38,663 bases of DNA, from contig WREX01000007.1 in assembly GCA_009779115.1 (NCBI GenBank), forward strand, positions 1 through 38,663, in the 5' to 3' direction. Positions 11,101-20,539 of the stretch are shown piece after piece. The position numbers and the translations under genes are program-made. Each line of letters starts with the position of its first letter. The stretch's first letter is position 1. The stretch comes from Propionibacteriaceae bacterium. GTDB lineage: Bacteria > Actinomycetota > Actinomycetes > Propionibacteriales > Propionibacteriaceae. The notes beneath the pieces are model-generated. The model was not told the origin of the DNA. It saw only the letters and a list, made by a program, of their open reading frames with translations, and ran no database searches.

Positions 11101-11271
11101 TTTTTTTACATACTCAAAAACTGCCCAGGCACTGAGTTCAGAGACAATACTTCCAAACCAGTTCCCAATCATTCCAAGCTTGGTTCCATCGCCCACAAGC
11201 TCAACCTGTGGGCGACTCACACCAACGGACTCGCTGGACAAGGTTGGTTCTACATTCCGACTCGAAAGCAT
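8140..11271 (-). CDS. Fusion: degenerate polysaccharide pyruvyl transferase-like domain (N-term) - GlfT2-like galactofuranosyltransferase (C-term)
   Basis: 1043 aa; C-term HHNINTGGSGGFTRGMLETL, HILLMDDDVQLLPE, YAGWWYCCIP, YRGDDVEFSLR, CVWHMGFDAK (GlfT2 features); N-term GMIGNWFGSIVSELSAWAVFEYVKKLG...FVVFGDALDYGLNGSSGHYYYLDFVPESKPKVAFEIEFPLDY aligns with PPT domains in this window. Confidence 0.82.
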   Translation of the reverse strand: MLSSRNVEPTLSSESVGVSRPQVELVGDGTKLGMIGNWFGSIVSELSAWAVFEYVKKLGYDPVFFNAPMDYAGAHSGAGRLILDRCSIFPVLQTQTEYMSAIKTCSSFVVFGDALDYGLNGSSGHYYYLDFVPESKPKVAFEIEFPLDYYAPQEYMRFAKDCLHRFSKISAAASSSKRILNHDYALESDALSSPLLLLQNADIASITEGVTPSSSEAYAAVCLSSADRTKWDISNAAEQYCGLKPINADPSMGAVEYLAHIGNAALVITDDPGIAIVSIVLNKPFVLMTTASDGSDRVAADTLNPMHLTQQILNIDDLPPGWEQLFNRAINYAVVNPQVEFMRKKAETWLQEALASAMPKSEPLADDMSVISGCDEHVSPKPVYQPVHYKIQNLMLPDCEWKNDHWWLFHRGTRLFYNGNPINPFWTLTEGSVEFFTYFNSLAVKKWTKYSISTKFFLHLRVKGKFRVRLFGRWLEPKSENADQSHKSMDHQLEETLALPIGDAARRSFCHQIVGEAVVKEEALKEYIFNCEESGESNSDSGEVVVPILYQDASIVGFEIIAETPCELYEGWYSVLCYEEDLNRVDISLCTTTFKKEDYVTRNAELINREVLVNPRTGGMDDLSKHLFVNIVDNGRTLDPEDFNGYRMRLHHNINTGGSGGFTRGMLETLALSERGEFAATHILLMDDDVQLLPETLKRTYALLRLLKDEHRGKFISGAMLDLDQMNEQHEDVGYVSTQLGIHTPVKPRYLLHESDAILRNDIEYSLEHMYAGWWYCCIPMQYVAEDSLTIPIFYRGDDVEFSLRNNPGFIAFNGICVWHMGFDAKVTTSLEYYLVIRNALIAQAISSIVPQVDYVKRIERLFREEIRKFNYQAAEHLLDALEDYLKGPEYYVNLDGEQVIKAQSARNEKLYPYDTLGYPLDESRVYEYAALGMEDMKLFEDTDNGHLLPDYLLRDDTVPEVAHLYFVSPGKQFLRKRVLSVNIHDKTAVVHTMDRKRYTELIMRHDTLLSRYETDGSAICQRYRDYSSTFHSAEFWRKYLDL

Positions 11272-11557
11272 ACTACCCCTTTCGATAAATTATCTGACAT
11301 GCCCCACAACAAGTCTGAGCTGTTCCTTCGACAGATTCACACCATTCCAAAGAATGTATCGTTGTCATGTAAGGCAGCAACCTGCATTATATTAGCATTC
11401 AGCTGTCGACAGAGAGACGGTCCAGAACACATTTCAGAAGATGAGCCCCTAATTACTTTAGTCATTTCTCGAGCGAAGACATACAAAACCATCAATGATG
11501 AGATATTCAGTCGTAGGATGAAGGGGTTAGAACAGTAATCAAAAAATGGAGGATTCT

Positions 11558-14530
11558 ATGTATGATGTGGCTCTTGTTGGAGTGGGAACCGGCGCAAACT
11601 ATGGTTCTGCCCTTTCCTACTTCGCCATTGTTGAGACTATCCAGAGCATGGGGAAGTCGGTTCTCCTTATCAACAAGATCGGAACATCCTCGAGTGACAG
11701 GGAGGCATCAAACGACAACCCATCCCTGGCCTTCGCTCGACAGAATGTCGCAGTTAGTAGTTCTTTTTCCTTTGACGACATCCACCAGGTGAACGACATG
11801 GCTGAAACGTTTGTGGTGGGGACAGACCAAGTATGGAATTACGGCATCTCGCGAGGGTTTCGGGACAGCTTTTATCTTGACTTCGTCGATGCAAGCAAAA
11901 GAAAAATATCTATAGCCTCATCATTTGGGCATCCGATCGACTTTGTGCCTGATGACGTCCGGCCAAGGCTGGACAAACTGTTTAAGCGTTTCAATGCCAT
12001 ATCTGTACGAGAATATTCGGCGGTAGACCTGATGAAGAGCAAGTATGGACTGACGCCGACTCAGATACTTGAGCCCATCTTCTATGTCTCAAATGATCGT
12101 TACTTCGAATTGGCACAGAAAGCGACCGTTCTGACGGCTCAACCATATCTACTGTCCTACCTTCTCGACAAGACTGATGAAAAACAACAGGCGGTAGAAG
12201 CAATGGCTAATAAGTTAGGCCTTGAAATCCGAGAATTGCCTGACGGAATGGCGGCCGTGCAGACGAGGGCAGAGGCTTTGTTCACGCCAAACGATGTGCT
12301 GCAGTTGTTCAAGAACGCCTCCTACGTGATCACTGACTCATTCCACGGGACGTCTTTTTCGATTAAGTTCAATAAAAATTTTGTGTCATTCGTGAACAGA
12401 CGTCGGGGGGTCACTCGTTTCGACACAATTTTTAATATTATTGGAGACGAGAGTCGGAAAGTTTATAATCCAGTGGATGTCACATCCGACGTGAGCAAGT
12501 TCATCGACGGTTTTGATTATTCCACCATCAACGAGTCGATCCGGAATGAGGTTTCCCGGGCGAAGAACTGGATCAGGGAGGCATTGGCCAAGGACATACA
12601 TCAGCTAGTAAAGGCTCCTAACCTGGCACAGCCCGAGATTGAAAAATTCCTGACAAGCAGAACCTTCAGCTTTGGCAGAGTTTCCGACAATGTGACGTTT
12701 TCCCGGAGTTGGATATTTCTACGCAACGGAAGTATTGGCGGATATGACAATGAAAATGAACGCAAGTGGAGAGTCGTTGATGACACTTTGGAAATCCTCA
12801 ATGACAATAACGAAGTAACGTCGTCGTTTCCACTATCAAAGCAATACAAGAAGGGCATGATCGGTCACAGTATCAAGTCCAACGACGTGGAACTCTTTCT
12901 ACGGACAAAAAGACCCTACGACATGGTTCAAGTAAAAATCCTGGTATCTTTACTGAAACAGCACGGAATCCAACACATTGTCGCCTCTTCCGGCACCAGA
13001 GATGTCTCCATTCTTCGAATGATCGAGAGGAACTCAGACTTTTTTAAGGTTCATCCAATGGGAGATGAACGATCAGCGGCCTATTTTGCTCATGGCCTCT
13101 CGATCAAGCTTGGTAAACCTGTTGCTTTGGTATGCACGTCTGGAACAGCAGCCTCCAACTATTTGCCTGGGGTAAGCGAAGCATATTACTACCACACGCC
13201 TCTTGTCGTGATTACGGCTGACAGACATCCAATGTTTCTAAATAATCATGATGATCAGACTATTCCCCAATCGGACATGTATAGGGGAGTGGTGAAGAAA
13301 TCTGTAACACTAACATCCGGTGAGCATTCCCGCTTTGAGTGGTTTGCCACGAAAGAGATCCAATCCACCATTCTCGAAGCCACTCACGGGACTCCTGGCC
13401 CCGTACATATCAACATTCCTATTCTGACAATCGAGCGTTCTGCGCCCGAAGACGAAGACTTCGAACTCCTCAAGACACGACTTGTCAAGCGGATCACTCG
13501 TCATGATCCAGAGAGTGCTTGGAACGCTTACGCCAACACCTTAAAACGTACAGACAGAATAATGGTTTTGTATGGTCAGAATCAACCATTGGCGGAGGAT
13601 AAGAGTGAAAGAATCCAAGATTTCGCTCGGACCTACCATGCTGTTGTAATTGCTGAGCACATCTCGAACGTGCACGGGCCTCGCGTCGTAAACCCATTTC
13701 ACTTCTTGTCTCAAGTTTCCCAGCGTGACTTCAACCGGGATCTCATGCCCCAGGTGTTGATATCGGTCGGTGGGACTCAAATCATGAATCACCCAATTAC
13801 CGGACTACTGCGTGGTTCCAGTAACAAAATGAGGCACTGGATCGTCGACCCAAACGGTGATTACACGGATAAGTTCTATCATCTGACTTCCATCATTGAG
13901 TGTAACCAAGACTATTTCTTCGACTTTTTAATTCGCAAAGGTGAGCAGCTCGACAAAGGGGATGTGTACTTTCAGACATGGATGGATCGTTTGGCAGAAC
14001 ATCCACAGCTTGAGACCGGAACAAGTCAATATGATCAGTTCAATATTGAAGGAAAACTACTATCTCATTTACCACAAGGTTCAATGCTTCACCTGGGGAT
14101 TGGGAACACTTTCATGATGACTCAACATTTCGCTCTCCATCCAAGCATCGAAGTTCAGTGCAACATGGGAACAAATGGCATTGATGGTTCTGCATCGACT
14201 TTCATGGGCCAGCTACTTGCTACTCCAACAACACAATATGCATTTTTACTCATAGGTGATCTGTCGTTCTTCTACGACATGAATTCTGTCATCAATAAGC
14301 CATTGACGAGAAATATCCGTATCATGTTAATTAACAACGGAAAAGCTGGATTACTTGAGCATCACAAAGTGGATTCGATCACCCAGTCGTTCACGGCTAC
14401 CGCACGGGGATGGGTTGAGTCACTTGGGTTTTCCTACATATCAGCCCGAAATACCAGTGAATTTGACTCCCAGTTATCAGTATTTGTCTCTGATCGACCT
14501 GAACCGCTTTTCTTTGAGGTGTTCATCTAA
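11558..14530 (+). CDS. Fusion: polysaccharide pyruvyl transferase (N-term) - short linker domain - MenD-like ThDP-dependent enzyme (C-term)
   Basis: ORF given as 11546..14530 (994 aa); ATG at 11558 preferred because ggagg lies just upstream. PPT motifs GVGTGANYGSALSYFAI, VVGTDQVWNYG, YVITDSFHGTSFSI; MenD-like motifs ASSGTRD, GDERSAAYFAHGLS, CTSGTAASNYLPGVSEAYY, VVITADRHP...DQTIPQ, GDLSFFYDMN...IMLINNGKAGLLE. Confidence 0.85.
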   Translation: MYDVALVGVGTGANYGSALSYFAIVETIQSMGKSVLLINKIGTSSSDREASNDNPSLAFARQNVAVSSSFSFDDIHQVNDMAETFVVGTDQVWNYGISRGFRDSFYLDFVDASKRKISIASSFGHPIDFVPDDVRPRLDKLFKRFNAISVREYSAVDLMKSKYGLTPTQILEPIFYVSNDRYFELAQKATVLTAQPYLLSYLLDKTDEKQQAVEAMANKLGLEIRELPDGMAAVQTRAEALFTPNDVLQLFKNASYVITDSFHGTSFSIKFNKNFVSFVNRRRGVTRFDTIFNIIGDESRKVYNPVDVTSDVSKFIDGFDYSTINESIRNEVSRAKNWIREALAKDIHQLVKAPNLAQPEIEKFLTSRTFSFGRVSDNVTFSRSWIFLRNGSIGGYDNENERKWRVVDDTLEILNDNNEVTSSFPLSKQYKKGMIGHSIKSNDVELFLRTKRPYDMVQVKILVSLLKQHGIQHIVASSGTRDVSILRMIERNSDFFKVHPMGDERSAAYFAHGLSIKLGKPVALVCTSGTAASNYLPGVSEAYYYHTPLVVITADRHPMFLNNHDDQTIPQSDMYRGVVKKSVTLTSGEHSRFEWFATKEIQSTILEATHGTPGPVHINIPILTIERSAPEDEDFELLKTRLVKRITRHDPESAWNAYANTLKRTDRIMVLYGQNQPLAEDKSERIQDFARTYHAVVIAEHISNVHGPRVVNPFHFLSQVSQRDFNRDLMPQVLISVGGTQIMNHPITGLLRGSSNKMRHWIVDPNGDYTDKFYHLTSIIECNQDYFFDFLIRKGEQLDKGDVYFQTWMDRLAEHPQLETGTSQYDQFNIEGKLLSHLPQGSMLHLGIGNTFMMTQHFALHPSIEVQCNMGTNGIDGSASTFMGQLLATPTTQYAFLLIGDLSFFYDMNSVINKPLTRNIRIMLINNGKAGLLEHHKVDSITQSFTATARGWVESLGFSYISARNTSEFDSQLSVFVSDRPEPLFFEVFI

Positions 14531-14696
14531 AACTAGAGCTAATTTGGGCGTGCTTGACGGGCTCGGCATCACTGCCAACGGCAGACACCACGGCTCAGAC
14601 CCTCGCCACACTCATTGTGGTTGACAAGGCGATAGGTCATGTGGGTACTAAAAAGGCGTCATTCAACCAAATGACGTGGAGAGAAGGAGGATCGTG

Positions 14697-16244
14697 GTGA
14701 ACCGAAAGGTGCTATTGATCGGAGGTACTGGCGCCATCGGTACCTACCTGGCCCCTCAATTGGTAAGAGCAGGATACGACGTCTGTGTGACTACCCGCCA
14801 CCAGATACAAAGTTCAGACTCCTCCATCGGTTACGTTCGTGGAGACGGGCATGATGTCGGCTTCTTAGACAGGCTTAAGGCAAATGACTCCTACTCTGCT
14901 GTTGTTGACTTCATGCATTATTCCACGATTGATTTTTCAGAAAGAGTTGATCGTTTGTTGTCTCTTTCGCCTCACTACTTTTTCCTATCCAGTTATCGAG
15001 TTTTTGCAGATGCGGCTGGATTGATAGTTGAATCGTCCCCCAGGCTACTAGACGTTTGCAAGGATCATCGGTACATGAAATCTGACGAGTATGCCCTCGC
15101 AAAAGCCCGACAAGAAGACATCCTGATGAAAGAAAAAAACCGACCGTGGACCATCGTCCGTCCAGCTGTTACATATTCTAAGAGGCGATTTCAATTGGGC
15201 GTCCTTGAGACAAATCTCACCGTAAGTAGAGCTTTATTATCGGCCAAGACAATTATTGCAGCAGAGCTGTTGAACAAATTTACTACGATGACTTGGGCTG
15301 GTGATGTCGCCTGGATGATTGCCGAGTTGATTGACAACCCAAATGCAATCGGGGAGGCGTTCAACGTGTCTACTAGTGAGTACCACACATGGGAGGAGGT
15401 CGCAGACATCTACAAGACCTTGTTCGGGCTAGATTACACAGTCATCCCCCTTGACGCGTACATCGCTGTAACCAAACGAGCCTGGCAACTAAAATATGAT
15501 CGCCTATACGATCGGCAAATGGACAATTCCAAGATTCTGAGTCTCACTGGTCGAACCTCTGAGGACATGCTGCCACTCTACAAAGGTCTGGAGCGGGAAC
15601 TCGCTGCCATTGATCAACCTCAGTGGAGAGGCGAGATCACCAATTGGGAACAGCATGCTGAATTGGACTTCGCCAGTGGCTCAAGGATCAGCCTGACTGA
15701 AGTTCCAGATGAGGCAAAGACACGATATTTTAATCGACTGGAAAAACTCCAGCAGACGAAGCAAATGCGAGATCTTGGAAATGTTTATTTTCACGACTGG
15801 GATGTGTTAATCCCTACATCAAGTGAGTTTTTCCATGTCTTACTTGAAACTAGTTTGTTATCAGCGCTCCTTATTATTACTCGTAAGGCTTCGATTCTAG
15901 CCAATCCAGGCCCACGGAAATGGCTTGACTTCAGATTGAAGAGTCCGTTGGTCTACAACAATTGGTACGAACTGACAGTTTGTCTAGCTGACAAAAGTCC
16001 TGAATTGCCACTTTTCCTCCGTGACAGTCAGCAAGGAAGCACGCAACGCATCAGCCTCCATGCATCGGAACAGACAAATAGTTACAATACTTTCAAGTAT
16101 GTTTTTCTAGCTCAAGCCAATCATGATTTCATTACAACTACCAGTACCTGGTGGCAGGTCGGATTGGTCATTTCTGTCTCAAGTATCCACATCAAGATGA
16201 TCCAAGGCCCAACAAGTCTCGGCCCGTCCAGTTATCCGGAATAG
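14697..16244 (+). CDS. Extended SDR / NAD-dependent epimerase-dehydratase family protein with about 170-aa C-terminal extension
   Basis: GGTGAIGTYLAPQL Rossmann motif, YALAK catalytic pattern; ORF called from 14676 but agaaggagg SD at 14682-14690 favours GTG at 14697. Confidence 0.8.
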   Translation: MNRKVLLIGGTGAIGTYLAPQLVRAGYDVCVTTRHQIQSSDSSIGYVRGDGHDVGFLDRLKANDSYSAVVDFMHYSTIDFSERVDRLLSLSPHYFFLSSYRVFADAAGLIVESSPRLLDVCKDHRYMKSDEYALAKARQEDILMKEKNRPWTIVRPAVTYSKRRFQLGVLETNLTVSRALLSAKTIIAAELLNKFTTMTWAGDVAWMIAELIDNPNAIGEAFNVSTSEYHTWEEVADIYKTLFGLDYTVIPLDAYIAVTKRAWQLKYDRLYDRQMDNSKILSLTGRTSEDMLPLYKGLERELAAIDQPQWRGEITNWEQHAELDFASGSRISLTEVPDEAKTRYFNRLEKLQQTKQMRDLGNVYFHDWDVLIPTSSEFFHVLLETSLLSALLIITRKASILANPGPRKWLDFRLKSPLVYNNWYELTVCLADKSPELPLFLRDSQQGSTQRISLHASEQTNSYNTFKYVFLAQANHDFITTTSTWWQVGLVISVSSIHIKMIQGPTSLGPSSYPE

Positions 16245-16294
16245 ACTAATATTGTATCAACATTGTCTCATGCTGATCTTCAAATATTGTTCTT

Positions 16295-19270
16295 TTACAA
16301 TTCATCCTCAAGTTCTTGTTGAATGCTCGCCCCCAACGGAAGCAGATCAGCCTCTGTGATAAATACTCTGTTTTCCGCCCTAATGCCAACTGATTGCGTC
16401 GCCGCACGACTCTCCAGCATCAACGCCTTCCAAGCATAACCACTGTACTGGCCATTGTACGCGCCGTAGAACAACATGGTTGAGTCATGAATCTCAAGGG
16501 ATATACAGCTTTCCAGATCAGCCCCCTCCCTTTCCCATTCAGCTTGATGAACCTTCAGTTCGAAAGATCCCGATTCGCTCATCCAAGTGGCAGCCACGCG
16601 GAAGGTGTCGTCACTGAACGGTCCAACATTGCGTAACCACATAAACTGGATAATGGCACTCACATCTGAGTAGTCGAAGGGCTCAAGTTCTACAGAGAAT
16701 AGTAGAGCACGCATCGCCTCTCCCGGTGGGGGGGGAGGGCACGTAAAGATACGCTTGCCATAAAGACTACCTGTCTCACCTGGGGCATTTTGATCCATTC
16801 TCGGAACAACCTGCTGCATCTCCTCTGGCGGTATCTTAGTGGCCTTAACACTGGCTAGGTGCTGGGATTCCAGCAACAGTCTTGCATGGTCGCTGTAACT
16901 CAATTCAATATTTCCCTCTCCTTGACCCATCTTTACCCCGTATACCTCACGAAGGTCTAACCAATGGGAATGCATTGTAGTCAGCCCTCGATGGGAATCC
17001 CAATACAAGTCCAAATCATCTGGATGATCCATAAAGTGAATGACCTTGTCTTGAAAATCCCTTGTGTCTCCAACTCGGAAGCGGAAAAGACCGCTGTCGC
17101 TCAGCTCTGATGCTCCACCTGCACTGGAACACAACACCGGCACGCCATGTGCTACCATCTCAAGAGCAATTTGAGGCAGATTATCCTCCCACAAAACTGG
17201 AACAATGCCAAGGTTGCAGCCATACAGAATCGCTCCCAAGTCGGAGTGTTGATAACTCACCCGAACACTCACCGAACGAAAATTACTGCACATACTGAAG
17301 ATTTCCGAATGCTCAACGTTCTTGGTCGTCATCACTAGATCAATTTTTCTGGCGTATTCCGGAGGGAAGCTATACAGCGCGTCTAACAGCCACGGATATC
17401 CCTTTTCTTCGAAATTAATATCACCTCCAAGGAAAACGAGGCGGAGTCCATCATGTCGATCTGCGAGAGAGCGTTGAACTTGTCCCTCAGCAACAGGTGA
17501 ACCAATATAGGATACAATGGTCTTTTGTTGATCGATTCCCTCGGCTGCAATAATTTCTGCCACTCGCTTGGATACAGCCAGAATAGAGTCGCAATTCTCA
17601 TTAATCTTTTCGACTGCAGTCCTGGCGAATTCGATCACATCTGTCGGACTGGCTTCCTCATCCAGTCTGTTCAAACCCAGGTCTCGAAGCCACCTACTTT
17701 GTGACATGCATTTTGCTCGATCATTGTTAAATAAGCCTCTTTCCCAAGTCTTACTGCCGATCTGTCGGTCGATGTCAGCATCAAGGCAGGAACGGCAGTC
17801 TGCAGCGGTATGTTCTGGCGTGCATATCCGATGCTTGTGTCGCATATAGTAATAACCAGTTGCGCACACGGTCATGTAGTTGTGAGCCGAATATATGAAC
17901 CTCGTGTCAGGCAATTCACGCCGTAAGTCAAAGATGTCAAGAGACAACCCTTCAACATTATTGAAATGAACAACTGAGAATCCTCCAAATCCCAGAATAA
18001 AATCCCGCAACACCGACTGGATTGCCGGATTTTCCACTGCAATACCAGGATTCATATAAATATTTCGCTGATCAGCAGGAACTGGAGAATTGACAATTTC
18101 AAATTGTTGCAGTTTACTACTACTCGTCTTACTGAGGCGCCTCACATAAGTGTCGGAGCGAGTGGAATCATATGCGAAGCCACTGGATAAGAAACATACT
18201 TCGGCTGTGGGCTCCATCTCCAAAATAGCTTCAACCAAATTACGACAATAGACCGTCACACCACCACCGACATCCCACGGATTATCAAAAGGAACATAGT
18301 TGTACAGAAGAATCCTGGTAGAAGGCTCGATCTCATATTCGTATAGTGGCGAATTCCATGTATAGTAAATCACCTGCATTTTAGGATCAAGCACTCTAAT
18401 GATGCTCTGGTCAAGAAGAAGCACAACCCTATGGGCCAATTTTTGGAGTCGATTGATATTTCCGTTCTCGTGCAAGAGAAGATCGACGAAGAGTAAAACA
18501 AGCTTATAGAGCGTCTCAATCGACGACTCCCGGGCCTGATTGTTGGCCAACACTTTGGGTAACACAGTGCCAAGCTTTTGGAAAGCCTGTGCACAAGTGT
18601 TGGTATCCACCCCTTCCTCACTGTCGTGGTCGATTCTGTGAGCCAGCGAGTAGGGAATATATAGCGCCGTATTCGCGACACCGCAGGCTTCAAAAACGAA
18701 TAAGCGTTTCGCCCACCTATCGTTGGCGATTGCACTTGAGAGTTCTGGCCTGAGGCCTGCTCTCTGCAACCAATCCCTGGAAAAGAAGAGGTCGCCCATG
18801 AAACACTCCTCCCAGAACGAGTCCCGTAAATCAGCAAAACTGAACTGTTCCACGATGCTTGATCGACTAGTTGCAGAAGACTCCGTGGGAAAAACTTCAG
18901 CACCGGATCTGGGCTCTGCGCGTGTGTGCCGGGCTAGAATCAGGTCTGGATAACCATTCTCTGAAGCGGTGGCAATCACACTGAGGGTTCGTTCGATATC
19001 CAACGCATCGTCTCGGCTCAGGAATGCCACATAGGAACCATGAGCAGACATCAATCCGGCGGCAGTCCGATCACCCCAAGTGATTCCCCCTTGCACTCCT
19101 GCCGGGTGCACGCTTCTACTATCGATCCCTAACTGGATAAAGGACTCTTCCCCGTCACTCACGATCACCTCAACCTGACTTTTCAGGTCTCGATCAAGCC
19201 CGTCAAAGCAATTGGCCAACCTCCAGGAGTGAACAGAGTCCATTGAGACAATCGACAATTGACATGACAT
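16295..19270 (-). CDS. Multi-domain glycosyltransferase: GT2-like N-term, GT4 middle, beta-rich C-terminal domain
   Basis: 991 aa; SQVEVIVSDGEES...FLSRDDAL (GT2-like); RILLYNYVPFDNPWDVGGGVTVYCRNLVEAIL, LRLVFLGGDINFEEKGYPWLLDAL, IVPVLWEDNLPQIALEMVAHGVPVLCSSAGGASEL (GT4); RBS ggagga upstream. Confidence 0.82.
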   Translation of the reverse strand: MSCQLSIVSMDSVHSWRLANCFDGLDRDLKSQVEVIVSDGEESFIQLGIDSRSVHPAGVQGGITWGDRTAAGLMSAHGSYVAFLSRDDALDIERTLSVIATASENGYPDLILARHTRAEPRSGAEVFPTESSATSRSSIVEQFSFADLRDSFWEECFMGDLFFSRDWLQRAGLRPELSSAIANDRWAKRLFVFEACGVANTALYIPYSLAHRIDHDSEEGVDTNTCAQAFQKLGTVLPKVLANNQARESSIETLYKLVLLFVDLLLHENGNINRLQKLAHRVVLLLDQSIIRVLDPKMQVIYYTWNSPLYEYEIEPSTRILLYNYVPFDNPWDVGGGVTVYCRNLVEAILEMEPTAEVCFLSSGFAYDSTRSDTYVRRLSKTSSSKLQQFEIVNSPVPADQRNIYMNPGIAVENPAIQSVLRDFILGFGGFSVVHFNNVEGLSLDIFDLRRELPDTRFIYSAHNYMTVCATGYYYMRHKHRICTPEHTAADCRSCLDADIDRQIGSKTWERGLFNNDRAKCMSQSRWLRDLGLNRLDEEASPTDVIEFARTAVEKINENCDSILAVSKRVAEIIAAEGIDQQKTIVSYIGSPVAEGQVQRSLADRHDGLRLVFLGGDINFEEKGYPWLLDALYSFPPEYARKIDLVMTTKNVEHSEIFSMCSNFRSVSVRVSYQHSDLGAILYGCNLGIVPVLWEDNLPQIALEMVAHGVPVLCSSAGGASELSDSGLFRFRVGDTRDFQDKVIHFMDHPDDLDLYWDSHRGLTTMHSHWLDLREVYGVKMGQGEGNIELSYSDHARLLLESQHLASVKATKIPPEEMQQVVPRMDQNAPGETGSLYGKRIFTCPPPPPGEAMRALLFSVELEPFDYSDVSAIIQFMWLRNVGPFSDDTFRVAATWMSESGSFELKVHQAEWEREGADLESCISLEIHDSTMLFYGAYNGQYSGYAWKALMLESRAATQSVGIRAENRVFITEADLLPLGASIQQELEDEL

Positions 19271-19294
19271 GCAATCCTCCTCGCGCTGCTCACC

Positions 19295-20491
<1,197 letters not shown>

Positions 20492-20539
20492 TCACCGGAT
20501 ATGTCGTACATAAACGTCACGGGGTCAAACACGACCAGA

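Noticed and set aside
12608-12840. Possible shared W-x-F short domain between the PPT-MenD-like protein (SWIFLRNGSIGGYDNENERKW) and the PPT-GlfT2 protein (WWLFHRGTRLFYNGNPINPFW)
   Set aside because: The second stretch probably belongs to the N-terminal beta-barrel of GlfT2-like enzymes, so similarity may be chance; not claimed as homology.
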